From Glycine soja (lineage: Eukaryota > Streptophyta > Magnoliopsida > Fabales > Fabaceae): a DNA stretch of 64,000 bases. Shown piece after piece: positions 12,531 to 23,663 of this stretch. Each line of letters begins with the position of its first letter. Position 1 is the first letter of the stretch. The notes beneath the pieces are model-generated. The model did no database searches, was not told the DNA's origin, and was given only the letters and a program-made list of their open reading frames with translations. A program made the position numbers and the translations under genes. Where the stretch lies: NCBI RefSeq assembly GCF_004193775.1, contig NC_041002.1:40276038-40340037 (forward strand), read 5' to 3'.

Positions 12531-13384
12531 ATAGCCAAGATGAGGCTACTACTTCACCTTCCTCTAGTGAAAGTGAAGAAGCAAAAGAGGAAGAATCTAG
12601 TGAAGAAATCTACCCCCAAGAAGAAGGACAACCTTTAATGGTTAAGGAGGAGTGTAAGGAGGTAAGTGTCTCCTCCAAGAGGTTAGCTAAAAAGGAAAGT
12701 CATTTTGCACTAAAGACAAACATTAAAGAAACTTCCCCTCTTAGACAACCTCCACATCTTCGCCTTTGTAAAAAGACACTTGTTAGCACTGCCACACCTG
12801 TTGGGCTTGGGGTTATTCCTCAAGCAAAGGAGTTGTTGGATAAGAGTTTGGTTTGTAAGAGCTTAAATCCTTATGCTTTGTTGGTGCCCAAAATAGGTAT
12901 TATTAGGCACCAAATTCCTAAAATAGGTGGTATGATGAATGTGTTGAGTGGTGCAACCCTCTTTTGTAAAATCACTCATGCATCCAACATCTTTATGATT
13001 CGTGTACATAGGGACTCTTTAGGTAGGTTTGCTATTATTTTTGGTTTCAATACAAACCTAGGTGCTCATACGGGATACCTTAGGTTTGTTGTACTTTTTT
13101 GTAGGAATAATCAACATGAAAATACAGAAAAAGGTATGTTTTATTGCATTACTTTCCTTAATTTTTTAAATAGTGATCAAGGGGTTACCATGAACCCTAA
13201 GAGAATAAAGGTCATTCTTGAGTGGTCCACTCCACCAAGTATAAAGAAAATCTGGGGCTTCCATGGCTTAAGAAACTTTTACAAAAGGTTTATCCCATAT
13301 TTTTCTATACTTGTAGCACCACTTATTGAGTTGGTGAGGAACCATGTTCTCTCATGGGAAGATGCCCAAGAAAGGGGATTTTAG
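12531..13384 (+). pseudogene. Element B gag-pol remnant (degenerate RT)
   Basis: Continues the gag frame with a serine/glutamate-rich linker, then passes through badly decayed RT sequence. KSLNPYALLVPK corresponds to the 'NPCALLVPKKDG' start of gypsy RT. ATLFCKITHAS, then GFHGLRNFYKRFIPYFS and APLIELVRNH, correspond to the thumb and connection region. The YxDD active-site block is absent, and no RNase H or integrase follows before the polypurine tract at 13505. The protein would be inactive. Confidence 0.75.
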
Positions 13385-13504
13385 ATCTCACCCTACTCTA
13401 ACATACCCAACACCACTAATATATATATTTTTATTCTTTTTACAGGTGTTGAGAAAAGAAGCCCAAAGTTTCAAGAAACTCTAGATTTAAGGTCAAATCC
13501 TTTT

Positions 13505-13518
13505 CAAGGGGGAGAGGA
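13505..13518 (+). other. Polypurine tract of element B
   Basis: The purine-rich run CAAGGGGGAGAGGA directly precedes the 3' LTR start TGATGCAATCC at 13519. It is the plus-strand primer site. Confidence 0.85.
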
Positions 13519-14028
13519 TGATGCAATCCTACCCTCAAGGACATTGGATAGAAGATTGGGCCAGAGCTGCTGATGAAAGCCCTAGGGTTCTCATGAACCT
13601 CAGGGTAGATTTCTAAGCTCGTGGGCCAAGGTTGGGTCCATTTGTCTTTGAATATATTAGAATAGGTTTTCCTTCTTTTGGGCCTTGTATTTTGGCCATT
13701 CTAGTAGTATAGGGTTTTAGCCTTGTATTTAAGGGCATTTTGAGTAGTCTTTGTAGTAGGGACTTTTTTTTTTGTATTTTCATGTATTTTGGTATGGGGT
13801 GAGTTTAGCTATTAGAGGGATGTGTGTATATAAGCTCTAGCTTTTCATCTCAAGGAGGTGAGCTTAGCTATTAGAGGGGTGTGTGTAGCTAAGCTCTAGC
13901 TTCTCAAGAAAACTTCTCAAGGAGGTGAGCTTAACTATTAGAGGGGTGTGAGCAGCTAAGTTCTAACTTCTCAAGAAAGCTTCTCAAGGAAGCTTCTCAA
14001 AAAAGCTTTCTTTTAATTAGTGACCTAG
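13519..14028 (+). mobile_element. 3' LTR of element B, left part
   Basis: Matches the 5' LTR from its first base to CCTAG, which in the 5' LTR lies directly before the TATA box. It is interrupted there by element C; the remainder resumes at 51449. Confidence 0.85.
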
Positions 14029-15366
14029 TTGTCATACCCTAATTTCTTCTGGGGACCTTCATTTGCTAACATGTTGATTCTTGCTAGCCGAATAGAGCTG
14101 CTTAACACCAATTGTCATGCAATCCATAAGGTTTTTTGATGTTTCGGAAGAGAATGCAGAAAATACTCAAAAGGGAGGGCAAAAGGGTCATTTTTACACT
14201 TTTTTAGACCCCTGGCTCACCTAGGCTAGCCTATGGCTTACCTGGGCCACCAAAATAACTTCATGGTGAAGTAACCAGCTCGCCTGGGCGAGCAAGGTTG
14301 CTTCAGAATGAAGTAACAGCTCGCTTGGGCGAGGTACCTTCATCCCAAATGCCTTGTTTTGCTATAAATAGGCGTGAAGGGAGGCTGAGGAAAGGGTCCT
14401 GAGGTCCAAAGGTTCAGAATTGAGAAGAAAGAAGAGAAAAAGAAGCTAAAACACCGCTGAATCACGACTGCAATCAATTTCTGCATCATTCTTCGGTCGT
14501 TCTTCGTTCGTTCTTCGTTCTTCATCCAATTAGTTTTTATTTTCGGGTTTTGAATTCACTCTATGGACCCTTAGGGGTCCTCTTTATTGTTTTGTGCATC
14601 TTCATCTCCTTCTCCTATCATCAGTGATCGATTTTCTTTTGTAAAGTAAGTTTTACACGATGGTTAGTACTGCAATTTATCTTTAAGGGATTGAAGGTTA
14701 ATAAACAAAAAAAAAACCAAAATAAAACCAACTCATAAAATTTTTCATTTCACCAAAAATCAAAAGATTGTTTCAAGGTCCAACACCTTAACGATTCTTT
14801 TTCGCTTTTCAAACTTAAGAAGATTGTTTCAAGGTCCAACGCCTTAACGATTCTCTCCATTTTTCAAAAGCTTAAAACATCGTTTCAAGGTCCAACACCT
14901 TAAACGAATTTTGTTCGCAATTAAAATCAGTCTTTCAAAAAAGATAAAATCAATGTAACACATACAATTTCAAACTTGAAGAACTACGCAGGTCTGATTT
15001 CCTCATCTCACTTGAGGATACGTAGGAGCGAGGGCAACACCCTTGTCGACCCCAAAAATTAAAAAACATAAAAAGGGAAAATACATAAAAAAATATAAAA
15101 AGGGAAAATACATAATTTTGAAGTCATTTTTTGCACACTCGATTAAAGGTTGCCGTCCTTTATGACGGGCGCGTGTGGTGCTAATACATTCCCCGTGCGT
15201 AAACAACTCTCAAACCCTCACTTTCAAAATCCACAGACCTTTGTCTTTTTGGTTTTTCTAGCGTTTTCCTCAAATAAACGTTGGTGGCGACTCCGATGTT
15301 TTCCTTCCTTGGAAGACGCATCTGTGAGTCTTGCATCGCTCTCCCGCTGAAGGATAGGTTGCAATA
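14029..15366 (+). mobile_element. 5' LTR of element C
   Basis: Begins (T)TGTCATACCC and ends GGTTGCAATA. It includes the U3 palindrome GCTCGCC-TG-GGCGAGC at 14278-14293, TATAAATAG at 14363-14371, three stem-loops of the form AAGG-TCCAACR-CCTT with flanking covarying stems (14767-14795, 14823-14851, 14880-14907), the CTACGYA...TACGTAG hairpin (14984-15024) and an AGGG-CAACA-CCCT hairpin after it. Confidence 0.85.
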
Positions 15367-15368
15367 GT

Positions 15369-15386
15369 TGGCGACTCCACTGGGGA
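15369..15386 (+). other. Primer-binding site of element C (Arg tRNA type)
   Basis: TGGCGACTCCACTGGGGA starts two bases after the LTR end. This motif is the usual primer site of Ogre/Tat elements, reported as complementary to Arg tRNA. Confidence 0.85.
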
Positions 15387-15938
15387 CGTTAAAGAGTTAA
15401 GCCTTTCGGTCAGTGTGCAACATTTTATCATGACTTCTCCTTTATTTATTTTCCCTTTTCCCTTTTATCTTTTGTTTGCTCCATATTTGTATATAAACTT
15501 TTGCTATGTTGTTGTGTTTGGTGTGTTTTTGTCTATCGATTACATTCACAGTTAGAAATACTTTTTTATACACACACATTACACCTACACCTCGCAGACA
15601 CATTGAGATATTAGGCCCTATACCCGGGTCTATGTGAGCCATAAGGAATGGAGGTCGATCTGTGGTCATGTTGGGTCTCTGACTCCCTTGAGGACAGTGA
15701 AGCCTCATCTAGAGTATTTCTCTTTTAGTGATGCACTGTCGTGGATAGTCCCTATCACCACAATGTATTACCTAAGAGGATGATATCTCTAGAAGCCAGT
15801 ATAGTTATATGAAACCACCCTTGGGAATTATCACTAGAAGTGGACTTTTGGATCCTTTCCATTAGGTTCCTCAATTAGGGGGCACATTGCAAACTTACTC
15901 TGGCATATTCCTTGATTGCGTCATGCATCTCTTTATGG
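15387..15938 (+). mobile_element. Leader of element C, left part
   Basis: No coding sequence. It resembles the leader of element E ('aggccctatacccgggt', 'gtggatctatggtcatg' and 'cctcatctagag' phrases at 24950-25050). It is interrupted at 15944 by element D, and the leader resumes at 43494. Confidence 0.7.
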
Positions 15939-15994
15939 CATCGTGTGACATCCTGGAATTTCTACCCGGAATTTTGTAAGTATTACATTTAAAC

Positions 15995-15998
<4 letters not shown>

Positions 15999-16048
<50 letters not shown>
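15999..16048. repeat. (AT)n microsatellite in D 5' LTR
   Basis: About 25 AT dinucleotides. The equivalent place in the 3' LTR (about 39694-39725) has fewer. Confidence 0.95.
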
Positions 16049-16053
<5 letters not shown>

Positions 16054-18243
16054 GTAGAAGTATGTACATTGGGGGAGAAATACGCGGGTTAGACTAATTA
16101 ACGAAGACTAACCCATAACTGGACGGTTATAGATTAATTCGCAACTAATTAGTCTAAAAATTATCGTTTTGCGTGCAACTTATAATTAAACAAAACCAAC
16201 CTCTGAACCACGCTCAGGGTCTCATTCTGAGCGTTATAATATATATATTGCCTACTTTTGAAAACAGGCCCCGACGGGTGCAGAGAAACGCGAAGAACTG
16301 GAACCGGAGAGGCAGCACACAAACCGAGGCAGGATTTTAGCATCCAAAAAGGTCCAATTTTTTTCTTTTATGGCTGAGTATGTGGTCAAATCAAAGGAAA
16401 AAGTGGGCCCTTTTTGCTCCAATTAAAAGAGGACATGTGGAATTGCTTTTGAAAAGAAAATGAAAAAAAAAAAGAAAAGAAAAATCATTTTTTTAAAAAG
16501 CCAAATCTTCTCTCTCTTTCTCCAGAAAATTCCAGCAGCCCTCTCTTTCTTCCTCCACGTTGCTTTCTCCCTTTTCTTCTCCACCATTGTTGTCTCTCTT
16601 GAAGCTCCAAATTCCTCTTCATTTCTACACCAAATTGCAAGATATAGCTATTTTTGGAGTCTAGGAGCCTACCTCTACCTCGTGGGACCTTCAATTTCAG
16701 GTAAGGGTGGACTTCTTCTCACTTGAAATCTGTGGGTGTCGGGTTCTTGGGAGCTATAATGGGTAGTTCTACTAGGTTATTGTTTTAGGGTAGTTGTTTG
16801 TGAAGGAAATTGTTGTAATTTTGCTAAGCTTGACATGTTTAATGTAAGCAAAACTGCCCATGTTGATTTAGGGTTCAATAATGATGTTTTGATATATACG
16901 TGTGCTTAAAATGTATATAGAAAATTGGTAGAGAGGATGGGGAGAGTTAGCTTAGAGTTAAATGTGAGAATGGTTGTGTTGTAGATGGAAAAGGGTGAAA
17001 TTTTGAGGTTTAGAAAGCCAAATTTGGGGTTAGTGGAAATTTGAGTTTAAAGTGAGTTGATTCTAGTTTAGAATGTCAATTAGGACTTGTAGGAAAGCTT
17101 GGTCAGAGCAAATGAGGAAAATTAGTGGCAAATGTGAAAGAAAAGAGCCATTTATAGTGTAAATTGGGTGTTGAGAGGTCAAATTTTGAATAGGTGGAGA
17201 TTTTACCTTAAAATCAGTTTGAGCAAGTCTAATTCAATGTTATAGACTTGATGAAGGTGAGAGTTTACCCCAAAATCACCAAATTTTCATTTTCACCTTT
17301 CAAACCTTGAAAATTCACTAAATTTGATGGGTTTTGGATACCTATGTTTTGCTTTACCTTGGTTTGAAGTTTGTTTTTGGCTTGAACATGATTTATACAT
17401 GGTTTAAGACTTGTAGGATCCAATTTGAGTGGAATTGGATGCATGCAATCTAGATTTCGAAATCTGCAAAATTATGCAGAAAAAACTGCCCAATTATGCA
17501 GCAAATCTGCCAATTATGTAGAAAAAAAATGGTTGTGCAGTACCAATTCCTGCTGTCACGAGAAAGGTAGTATATCTCGTGTTCTAGACATTATTTAGCA
17601 GATCCCAACGGTCAAAACTTAGATTTTTGTATTAGGAACACCCATTTAAATTTTCAAGGCGATCCAATGGTTAACGAATCAGAACGAAGAGGATTTTACT
17701 GAGGTATGTGGGTAGGAAAAATTGTGGAATTCGAATGAATCTTGTGTGATGGGGACCCGGTGCTGAGAGGAACGAGGAGAAGGGCTACGTACGTGTGCAT
17801 GAGGTCAATTTAAAGGTGGGCAATTAGGGATGGTGTGCTTATGCCTGGGCTTGTGGAAATGGGATATTTGTTTTGCGCCATCGCCCGATCGCCAGCTAGT
17901 ACCACATATGACGGGTGCCCCATAACCCAATAAGTTCGGTGTGAGAAAGCGTGGAAGAGTCAGTCTTCCAACTTTTATTAGTTGACCACAGAGTGGTACC
18001 TGAGGATATGTCGCGGGGGTCAGGAGACCTTGGGGACGTCAGGTGGGGTGCCATTGCCCAAAACCAAGCTTGACCAATTCCGACCCACCCCGGGCATAGT
18101 CAGCCAGTGAGAACTTGTGACGTACCTAAGCAGGCGAGCTCCTGGCAGTCAACCAATAAAGGAACAAAAGTCCACGAAGCAGGGAGGCTTGTGTGGCGGC
18201 TGGCCAGCTATCTATCTTGGGTTGTTAACTGAAAAATTCCCTC

Positions 18244-18674
18244 TGGTAATCAATTACCATTCGTGTGTAATCGATTACAGGGTTTAAAAATTGAAACAGG
18301 ATGTTCAGTAGCTTCTGGTAATCGATTATCATTCGTGTGTAATCGATTACAGGGTTTAAAAATTGAAACAGGATGTTCAGTAGCTTCTGGTAATCGATTA
18401 CCATTCGTGTGTAATCGATTACACAGTGTTATATGCCACTGGTAATCGATTACCATGTGTGTGTAATCGATTACACAGTGTTATATGCCACTGGTAATCG
18501 ATTACCATGTGTGTGTAATCGATTACACAGTGTTATATGCTTCTGGTAATCGATTACCATTTATGTGTAATCGATTACACAGTGTAACTTTTAGGTTCCA
18601 ATGTGCAAAGGCTGTTGTAATTCGTTCTTGGGCACTGGTAATCGATTACATACCTTGGTAATCGATTACCAGAA
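18244..18674 (+). repeat. Tandem palindrome array GGTAATCGATTACC in D 5' LTR
   Basis: Seven paired units. Each pair is a GGTAATCGATTACC-type palindrome, an 8-12 base spacer such as ATTCGTGT, then a TGTAATCGATTACA-type palindrome. Pairs recur every 50-75 bases, with a linker such as CAGTGTTATATGC. The 3' LTR (42050-42356) has five pairs. The same palindrome occurs in the Copia LTRs of this window. Confidence 0.9.
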
Positions 18675-18801
18675 AGGAAATCTCTTGAAAAAGACATTTT
18701 AACTGTGCGTAGCCGTCATGGGACGCATTGTATTGTTACCTGTGTAGTTAGATTCCTTGTGAAAGAGTTTACCCTCTTTCTTTTATCTCTTGTAGATCGC
18801 G

Positions 18802-19233
18802 ATGGCAGCGCAGTTGATCCATGATCACGTTGTGATGGAGTGCCTAGAGGGTGTTTGGGAGACCCTCGAAGGCAATGAGAGGTGCCGATTCCGAGGCACA
18901 ATTCGACTCACTGCTACTTCGCTAGTACATCCGGAGCAACCAGCACGCACACTTCAGCAGCCTGTGGAGTGGATACTACCTACACCTACTCCATATCGAC
19001 TAGTTGAGCCGGTTCAAGTGATAGAGGTGTCATCCTCTGAAGAGGATCTTGAAGAGGACCCAGTGGAGTTACCTCCTGAACCTGCTATGGATGCCCCTGA
19101 CTTACCAAAGGATGATGAGGACCCACTCCCTGATGTTGATTCTCCAGTGGATATTATGTCAGCATCTGAGGCAGACTCTATAGACGAGAGTGGCCCTGGA
19201 GGGACAACGATTAGTGACGACTCTTCATCGTAG
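18802..19233 (+). CDS. Acidic open reading frame inside the D 5' LTR
   Basis: A 143-codon frame within the LTR, not in the interior. It starts MAAQLIHDHVVMEC six bases after a polypyrimidine tract and TAG that looks like a splice acceptor (18793-18795). The second half is very acidic and proline-rich (EVSSSEEDLEEDP, then ELPPEPAMDAPDLP, then SASEADS) and ends SDDSSS. No domain is recognised; a low-complexity nuclear or activation-type protein is conceivable but unproven. The 3' LTR copy has a stop at 42641 and several amino-acid changes, as expected for a neutral pair after insertion. It could also be a chance frame in a long LTR. Confidence 0.4.
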   Translation: MAAQLIHDHVVMECLEGVWETLEGNERCRFRGTIRLTATSLVHPEQPARTLQQPVEWILPTPTPYRLVEPVQVIEVSSSEEDLEEDPVELPPEPAMDAPDLPKDDEDPLPDVDSPVDIMSASEADSIDESGPGGTTISDDSSS

Positions 19234-19783
19234 CAGATGGCTCCTTAGATTAGGCGTACAAACTTTTTGTGGGTGGGTGTATCTAGTTCAGACTGCTAGG
19301 TTTACTCTTGTATAGAAATTTTGATGATTGTATATATTGTGGCTGTAGCCACCACAGTTGTTACCTTTGCTCTGGATGTCACTGTGCTATTTTGCAAACT
19401 CCCATATTTTGGATAGTTTTTTATGATGAAAACAATTATGTTTTATCTTGTTATTTGAAAAAGAAATGTTAACGAACTTTATTAGAAAAGAGTTTACCGA
19501 ACGCACCTTATTATTTCTCATGTGACGACCTAAAATGATGGTTGGTATATTTTTTTTTGAAAGAGAAAAATAGTTTGGAGGTTATGAGTAATCAGAAAGA
19601 AATGAATCCGAATAGAGTTGTGAACTGGCCATTCAGGACTCTATAGTGATAATTTTCCTTCTGAAATTAATTACCGTGAAATGAATAACTGTGCGAAAAA
19701 AAAGAGAAAAAAAAATTCTCATGGTTTCTGCTATTTAATTTATTACTATTAAACCAGTCATTATTTAGGGATGCCACAATTGG

Positions 19784-19795
19784 TGGTATCAGAGC
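19784..19795 (+). other. Primer-binding site of element D (initiator Met tRNA)
   Basis: TGGTATCAGAGC five bases after the LTR end CCACA, complementary to initiator Met tRNA. Confidence 0.9.
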
Positions 19796-20065
19796 AAAAG
19801 TTGGATTCTAGAGAACCTGTCCATGGTCTTACTGTGAGAATGTTGTGTATCTCTGAAACTTGGAAGTAGGTTTCGGGGAGTGACGTTAAGTCACAAATTG
19901 TGTGTAATTCTACCCTTTTGTCTTAAGCAGGAATGTGCAATTGATTTAGTAGAATTGTTGTGTGTATATATATATATATATAGAGAGAGAGAACTGTCAT
20001 AGCCTATATGGTACACTCTCTCAGTAGAATTTCTTGGATACTAATAGCTTCCCTACAGGTTAGGT

Positions 20066-21042
20066 ATGGTAGGACGTGGTAGGGATCATAACCGTGATGT
20101 CCTCAACCGCATCACAGCTGTGCTGGAAACTCTAGTGCAGGAACGTGATGTGGAGCCGGCAGAGTATCAGGGACTCATGGCTTTCCGTAAGAACCACCCG
20201 TCGAAGTTCAGTGGGGACTATGATCCAGAGGGTGCTAGGTTATGGTTAGCTGAGACTGAGAAGATTTTCGAGGCGATGGGTTGCCTCGAGGAGCATAAGG
20301 TCCCTTATGCGACGTTCATGCTCCAAGGAGAAGCTGAGAACTGGTGGAAGTTCGTGAAACCTACATTAGTAGCACCTGAAGGCGTGATTCCTTGGAATGC
20401 CTTCAAGGACAAATTCCTAGGCAACTATTTTCCACGAGATCTCAGAAAGCAAAAGGCGAGGGAATTTTTGGATTTGAAGCAGGGCAAATTTAATGAACTT
20501 CTACAGTACTGGCCTCAATACCAAGATGCTCGGAACGAAGAGGACTTATGTGCTCAGTTTGAGAATGGGCTTCGATTGGAGATTCAACAGGCAGTTAGCT
20601 GCAGATTACAGATTTCAATCAACTGGTGACGAAGTGCCGAATATTTGAGGACAAGATGAAAGAGAGGCAAGCCAGAGGCTTTGGAGGACCACAAAGAAGC
20701 CACCCTTTTAGAGGGAACAGTAATAAGAGGATGAAGCCATATTCCAGCAACAAGGGGAAACAACCTATGGCTACGTCCAACATGAGCCAGTCAAAGGGGA
20801 CTGGGGTACAGTGCTTTCAGTGCGGAGGACCACATCTTAAGAGAAATTGCCCACAACTCCAGCAGACACAGGAAGATCGTTGCTATATTTGTGGCAAGGT
20901 AGGCCATTATGCTCGGGAGTGTAGAATGGCTGGGAGACCGACGGTAACTGCCAATTCTAACACAGTCAATCGTGGATCTACTAATCCCACAAGGAGTGGT
21001 AATGTTAGCAACAACAATAACACTAGTGGTGGAAGACCATAG
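20066..21042 (+). pseudogene. Element D gag, one frameshift
   Basis: Structural capsid/nucleocapsid protein. The first frame (20066-20629) holds the retrotransposon gag domain: HPSKFSGDYDPEGARLWL, then EKIFEAMGC, then GEAENWW and a conserved ARNEEDLCAQFENGLR. A small deletion near 20600 shifts the reading to the frame 20626-21042. That frame has a basic linker and two CCHC zinc knuckles, CFQCGGPHLKRNC and CYICGKVGHYAREC. The start ATG lies eight bases after an acceptor-like CCCTACAG, so the mRNA may be spliced. A short gap with a TAG separates it from the protease frame at 21064. Confidence 0.88.
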
Positions 21043-21063
21043 GTACCCTCCCGGGTATTTGCT

Positions 21064-23158
21064 ATGAGTGGATCAGAAGCTGCTGCCTCCGACGATTTGA
21101 TACAGGGTAAGTGTTTGATTGCTGATAAACTGCTAGATGTACTCTATGATTCGGGTGCCACACATTCGTTCATATCTCATGCATGTGTGGAGAGGTTGGG
21201 GTTATGTACGATGGAGTTACCATATGATATCTTGGTGTCTACTCTGACTAACGAGTCTGTAACCACCTCTCGGGTGTGTTTGAAGTGTCCTATAATTGTT
21301 GAGGGTCGATCTTTTGTGGCGGATTTGATTTGCCTACCTTTAGCTCATCTAGATGTGATCTTGGGAATGGACTGGTTATCTACTAACCATATCTTTCTAA
21401 ACTGCAAAAAGAAGATGCTGGTATTTGGTGGAAATGTAATTCCAAATGAACCATTGAAGGAGAGTGCTGCCAACGATGGAGTGGGGGACGTTCGAACCTA
21501 CATGGTGCTGTTCTCCATGAATGTGGAGGAGGTCTTTGAAGTTAGCAGTATACCGGTGGTGTCAGAATTCCTAGAGGTCTTTCCTGATGACATTTGTGAA
21601 TTACCACCTGAGAGAGAAGTGGAATTCATTATTGACTTAGTGCCTGGGGCGAATCCAGTGTCGATCGCGCCCTATAGGATGTCTCCAGTAGAACTAGCAG
21701 AGGTGAAGGCACAAGTGCAGGATCTCTTAAGTAAACAATTTGTTCGCCCAAGCGTATCACCGTGGGGAGCGCCGGTCTTACTAGTTAAAAAGAAGGATGG
21801 AAGCATGAGGATGTGCGTAGACTACCGATAGCTGAACAAAGTCACTATCAAGAACAAATATCCCCTACCGAGGATAGATGATTTGATTGATCAATTGAGG
21901 GGAGCGACGGTATTTTCGAAGATCGATTTGCGATCGGGGTATCATCAAATCCGAGTGAAGAAGGAAGATATTCCAAAGACTGCGTTTCGGACTCGGTATG
22001 GACATTATGAGTATTTAGTCATGCCATTTGGAGTGACTAATGCTCCGGCTATCTTCATGGACTATATGAACCGTATATTCCATGATTACTTAGATTAGTT
22101 CGTGGTTGTGTTTATTGATGATATCCTAGTGTATTCGAAGAATAAGAAAGAGCATGAAAAGCACTTGAGAATTATGTTGCATATCCTGAGGGATAGGAAA
22201 TTGTTCGCCAAACTGTCGAAATGTGAATTTTGGTTAGAGAAAGTGCAGTTCTTGGGGCACGTGATTTCTAAAGATGGGGTTGCGGTGGACCCGGTTAAAG
22301 TGGAATCGGTTATGGAGTGGCAACAACCGACAACTCCAACAGAAGTTCGAAGTTTCTTGGGGTTGGCCGACTATTATAGGAAATTCATTGAGGGATTTTC
22401 TAAATCAGCACTACCCCTAACTAAACTGACTCGTAAGAATGAGAAGTTTGTCTGGAATGAGAAATGTGAGCAAAGCTTCCTAGAGTTGAAGAGGCGATTG
22501 ACAACAGCTCCAGTGTTGATTTTGCCCAACCCTAAGAGACCATTTGAAGTGTATTGCGATGCGAGCGGGCAAGGCTTAGGGTGTGTATTGATGCAGGAGG
22601 GAAGGGTAGTGGCTTATGCTTCATGCCAATTGCGTCCTCATGAAGTTAACTATCCGACCCATGACTTGGAACTAGCAACTGTGGTCTTTGCCTTAAAGAT
22701 TTGGAGGCACTATTTATATGGCACTCGTTTTGAAGTTTTCAGCGATCACAAGAGCCTCAAATACTTGTTCGATCAGAAAGAACTCAATATGAGGCAACAA
22801 AGATGGATGGAGTTCCTCAAGGATTATGACTTTGGTCTTTCCTATCATCCAGGAAAGGCTAATGTAGTAGCCGACGCGCTAAGCCGGAAGTCCTTATATG
22901 TTGCGACCATGATGGTTCTGGAACAGAGATTGATAGAGGAATTCCGAGATCTAAATCTAGCAATCGAGATGCGACCCAAGAGATTATTTGTGGGAGCGTT
23001 GCAAATCACCAATGAATTCGTAAATCATATACGCGAGGCTCAAAAGGATGACCAGTTTCTGCAAGACAAAGTGTTAGATGCAATGGGAGATAAGGATGTG
23101 GAGTTTAAAAAGGATACAACCGGATTAATTAGATTCAAGGGGAGGATATGTGTACCGC
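21064..23158 (+). pseudogene. Element D pol, first part: protease, RT, RNase H
   Basis: Order as in gypsy pol. The aspartic protease has DSG at residues 29-31 ([17 protein letters not shown]). RT begins near [10 protein letters not shown] and has [46 protein letters not shown] and the active site [10 protein letters not shown] at about 22111. RNase H has [34 protein letters not shown] and ADALSRK. Stops at 21829-21831 and 22096-22098 are each TAG where related proteins have glutamine. Element E interrupts between RNase H and integrase at codon VP (GTACCGC); reading resumes exactly at 38315. Confidence 0.93.
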
Positions 23159-23264
23159 TGTCATACCCTAATTTCGTCTGGGGACCATTGTTTGGTGGCG
23201 TGCGACTTTCATATGACCACTTCGAGGTACTTTGCATCCATTATAGCACAATACGTGGAGTCTC

Positions 23265-23368
23265 GTAACATGCCGGAAATCAAAAGGAAGCATTGTTACA
23301 CAATCCGTGAAATTCCGTAACATGCCGGAAATCAAAAGGAAGCATTGTTACACAATCCGTGAGGTTCC
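23265..23368 (+). repeat. 52 bp tandem duplication in E LTR U3
   Basis: Two adjacent copies of a 52 base unit starting GTAACATGCCGGAAATC. The 3' LTR has the same two copies at about 36815-36918, so the duplication predates the insertion. Confidence 0.9.
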
Positions 23369-23610
23369 ATAACATTCCGAAAGCCAAAAAAAGGGGTGAT
23401 TACGTGATCCATAAGGTTCTGTAACATTACGGAAAGAAAACAAGTATCGTTATGAAATTCGTAAAGTTTCGTAACGTTACGGAAAAAGAATCACCAAAAA
23501 AGAGCAAGGGGTGTATTTAGTAAAAAGGAGGGTGCAAATAGCAACTAGGCCCACTTGGGCCTTCCAGGATATTCCTCCAGAAGGTGTTTGCTTTTGGAGG
23601 AAGCAACCTG

Positions 23611-23663
23611 GCTCGCCTGGGCGAGCTGGGTGGCAAGCTCCTCCCTTATTTTCCTATAAATAG
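23611..23663 (+). promoter_or_regulatory. E 5' LTR core promoter with GC palindrome
   Basis: GCTCGCC-TG-GGCGAGC (23611-23626) lies 28 bases before TATAAATAG (23655-23663). The pairing of this palindrome and TATA box also occurs at 37161-37213, 11521-11583 and, with wider spacing or a mutated palindrome, at 14278-14371 and 49464-49516. Confidence 0.65.

Larger units (their letters stand above)
15944..19778 (+). mobile_element. 5' LTR of element D
   Basis: Runs from TGTGACATCC to GATGCCACA and is nearly identical to the 3' LTR. Differences by eye include shorter (TA)n tracts (15999-16048), about 95 bp missing near 17745 relative to 41465-41560, two more GGTAATCGATTACC repeat units than the 3' copy, and a short missing stretch near 19310. 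It contains an unusual acidic reading frame (18802-19233) behind a splice-acceptor-like tract, with a donor-like CAG/GTAAGG at 16698-16706. Confidence 0.9.

Noticed and set aside
16460..16726. An 88-codon frame in the D 5' LTR upstream of the donor-like site
   Set aside because: Starts in a poly-A run, low complexity, and the 3' LTR copy does not keep an equivalent frame of note. It may be leader exon sequence but not a supported protein.
18250..18456. Repeated NRLHTNGNRLPEATEHP protein frame
   Set aside because: Translation of the GGTAATCGATTACC palindrome array; it is open on both strands for that reason.
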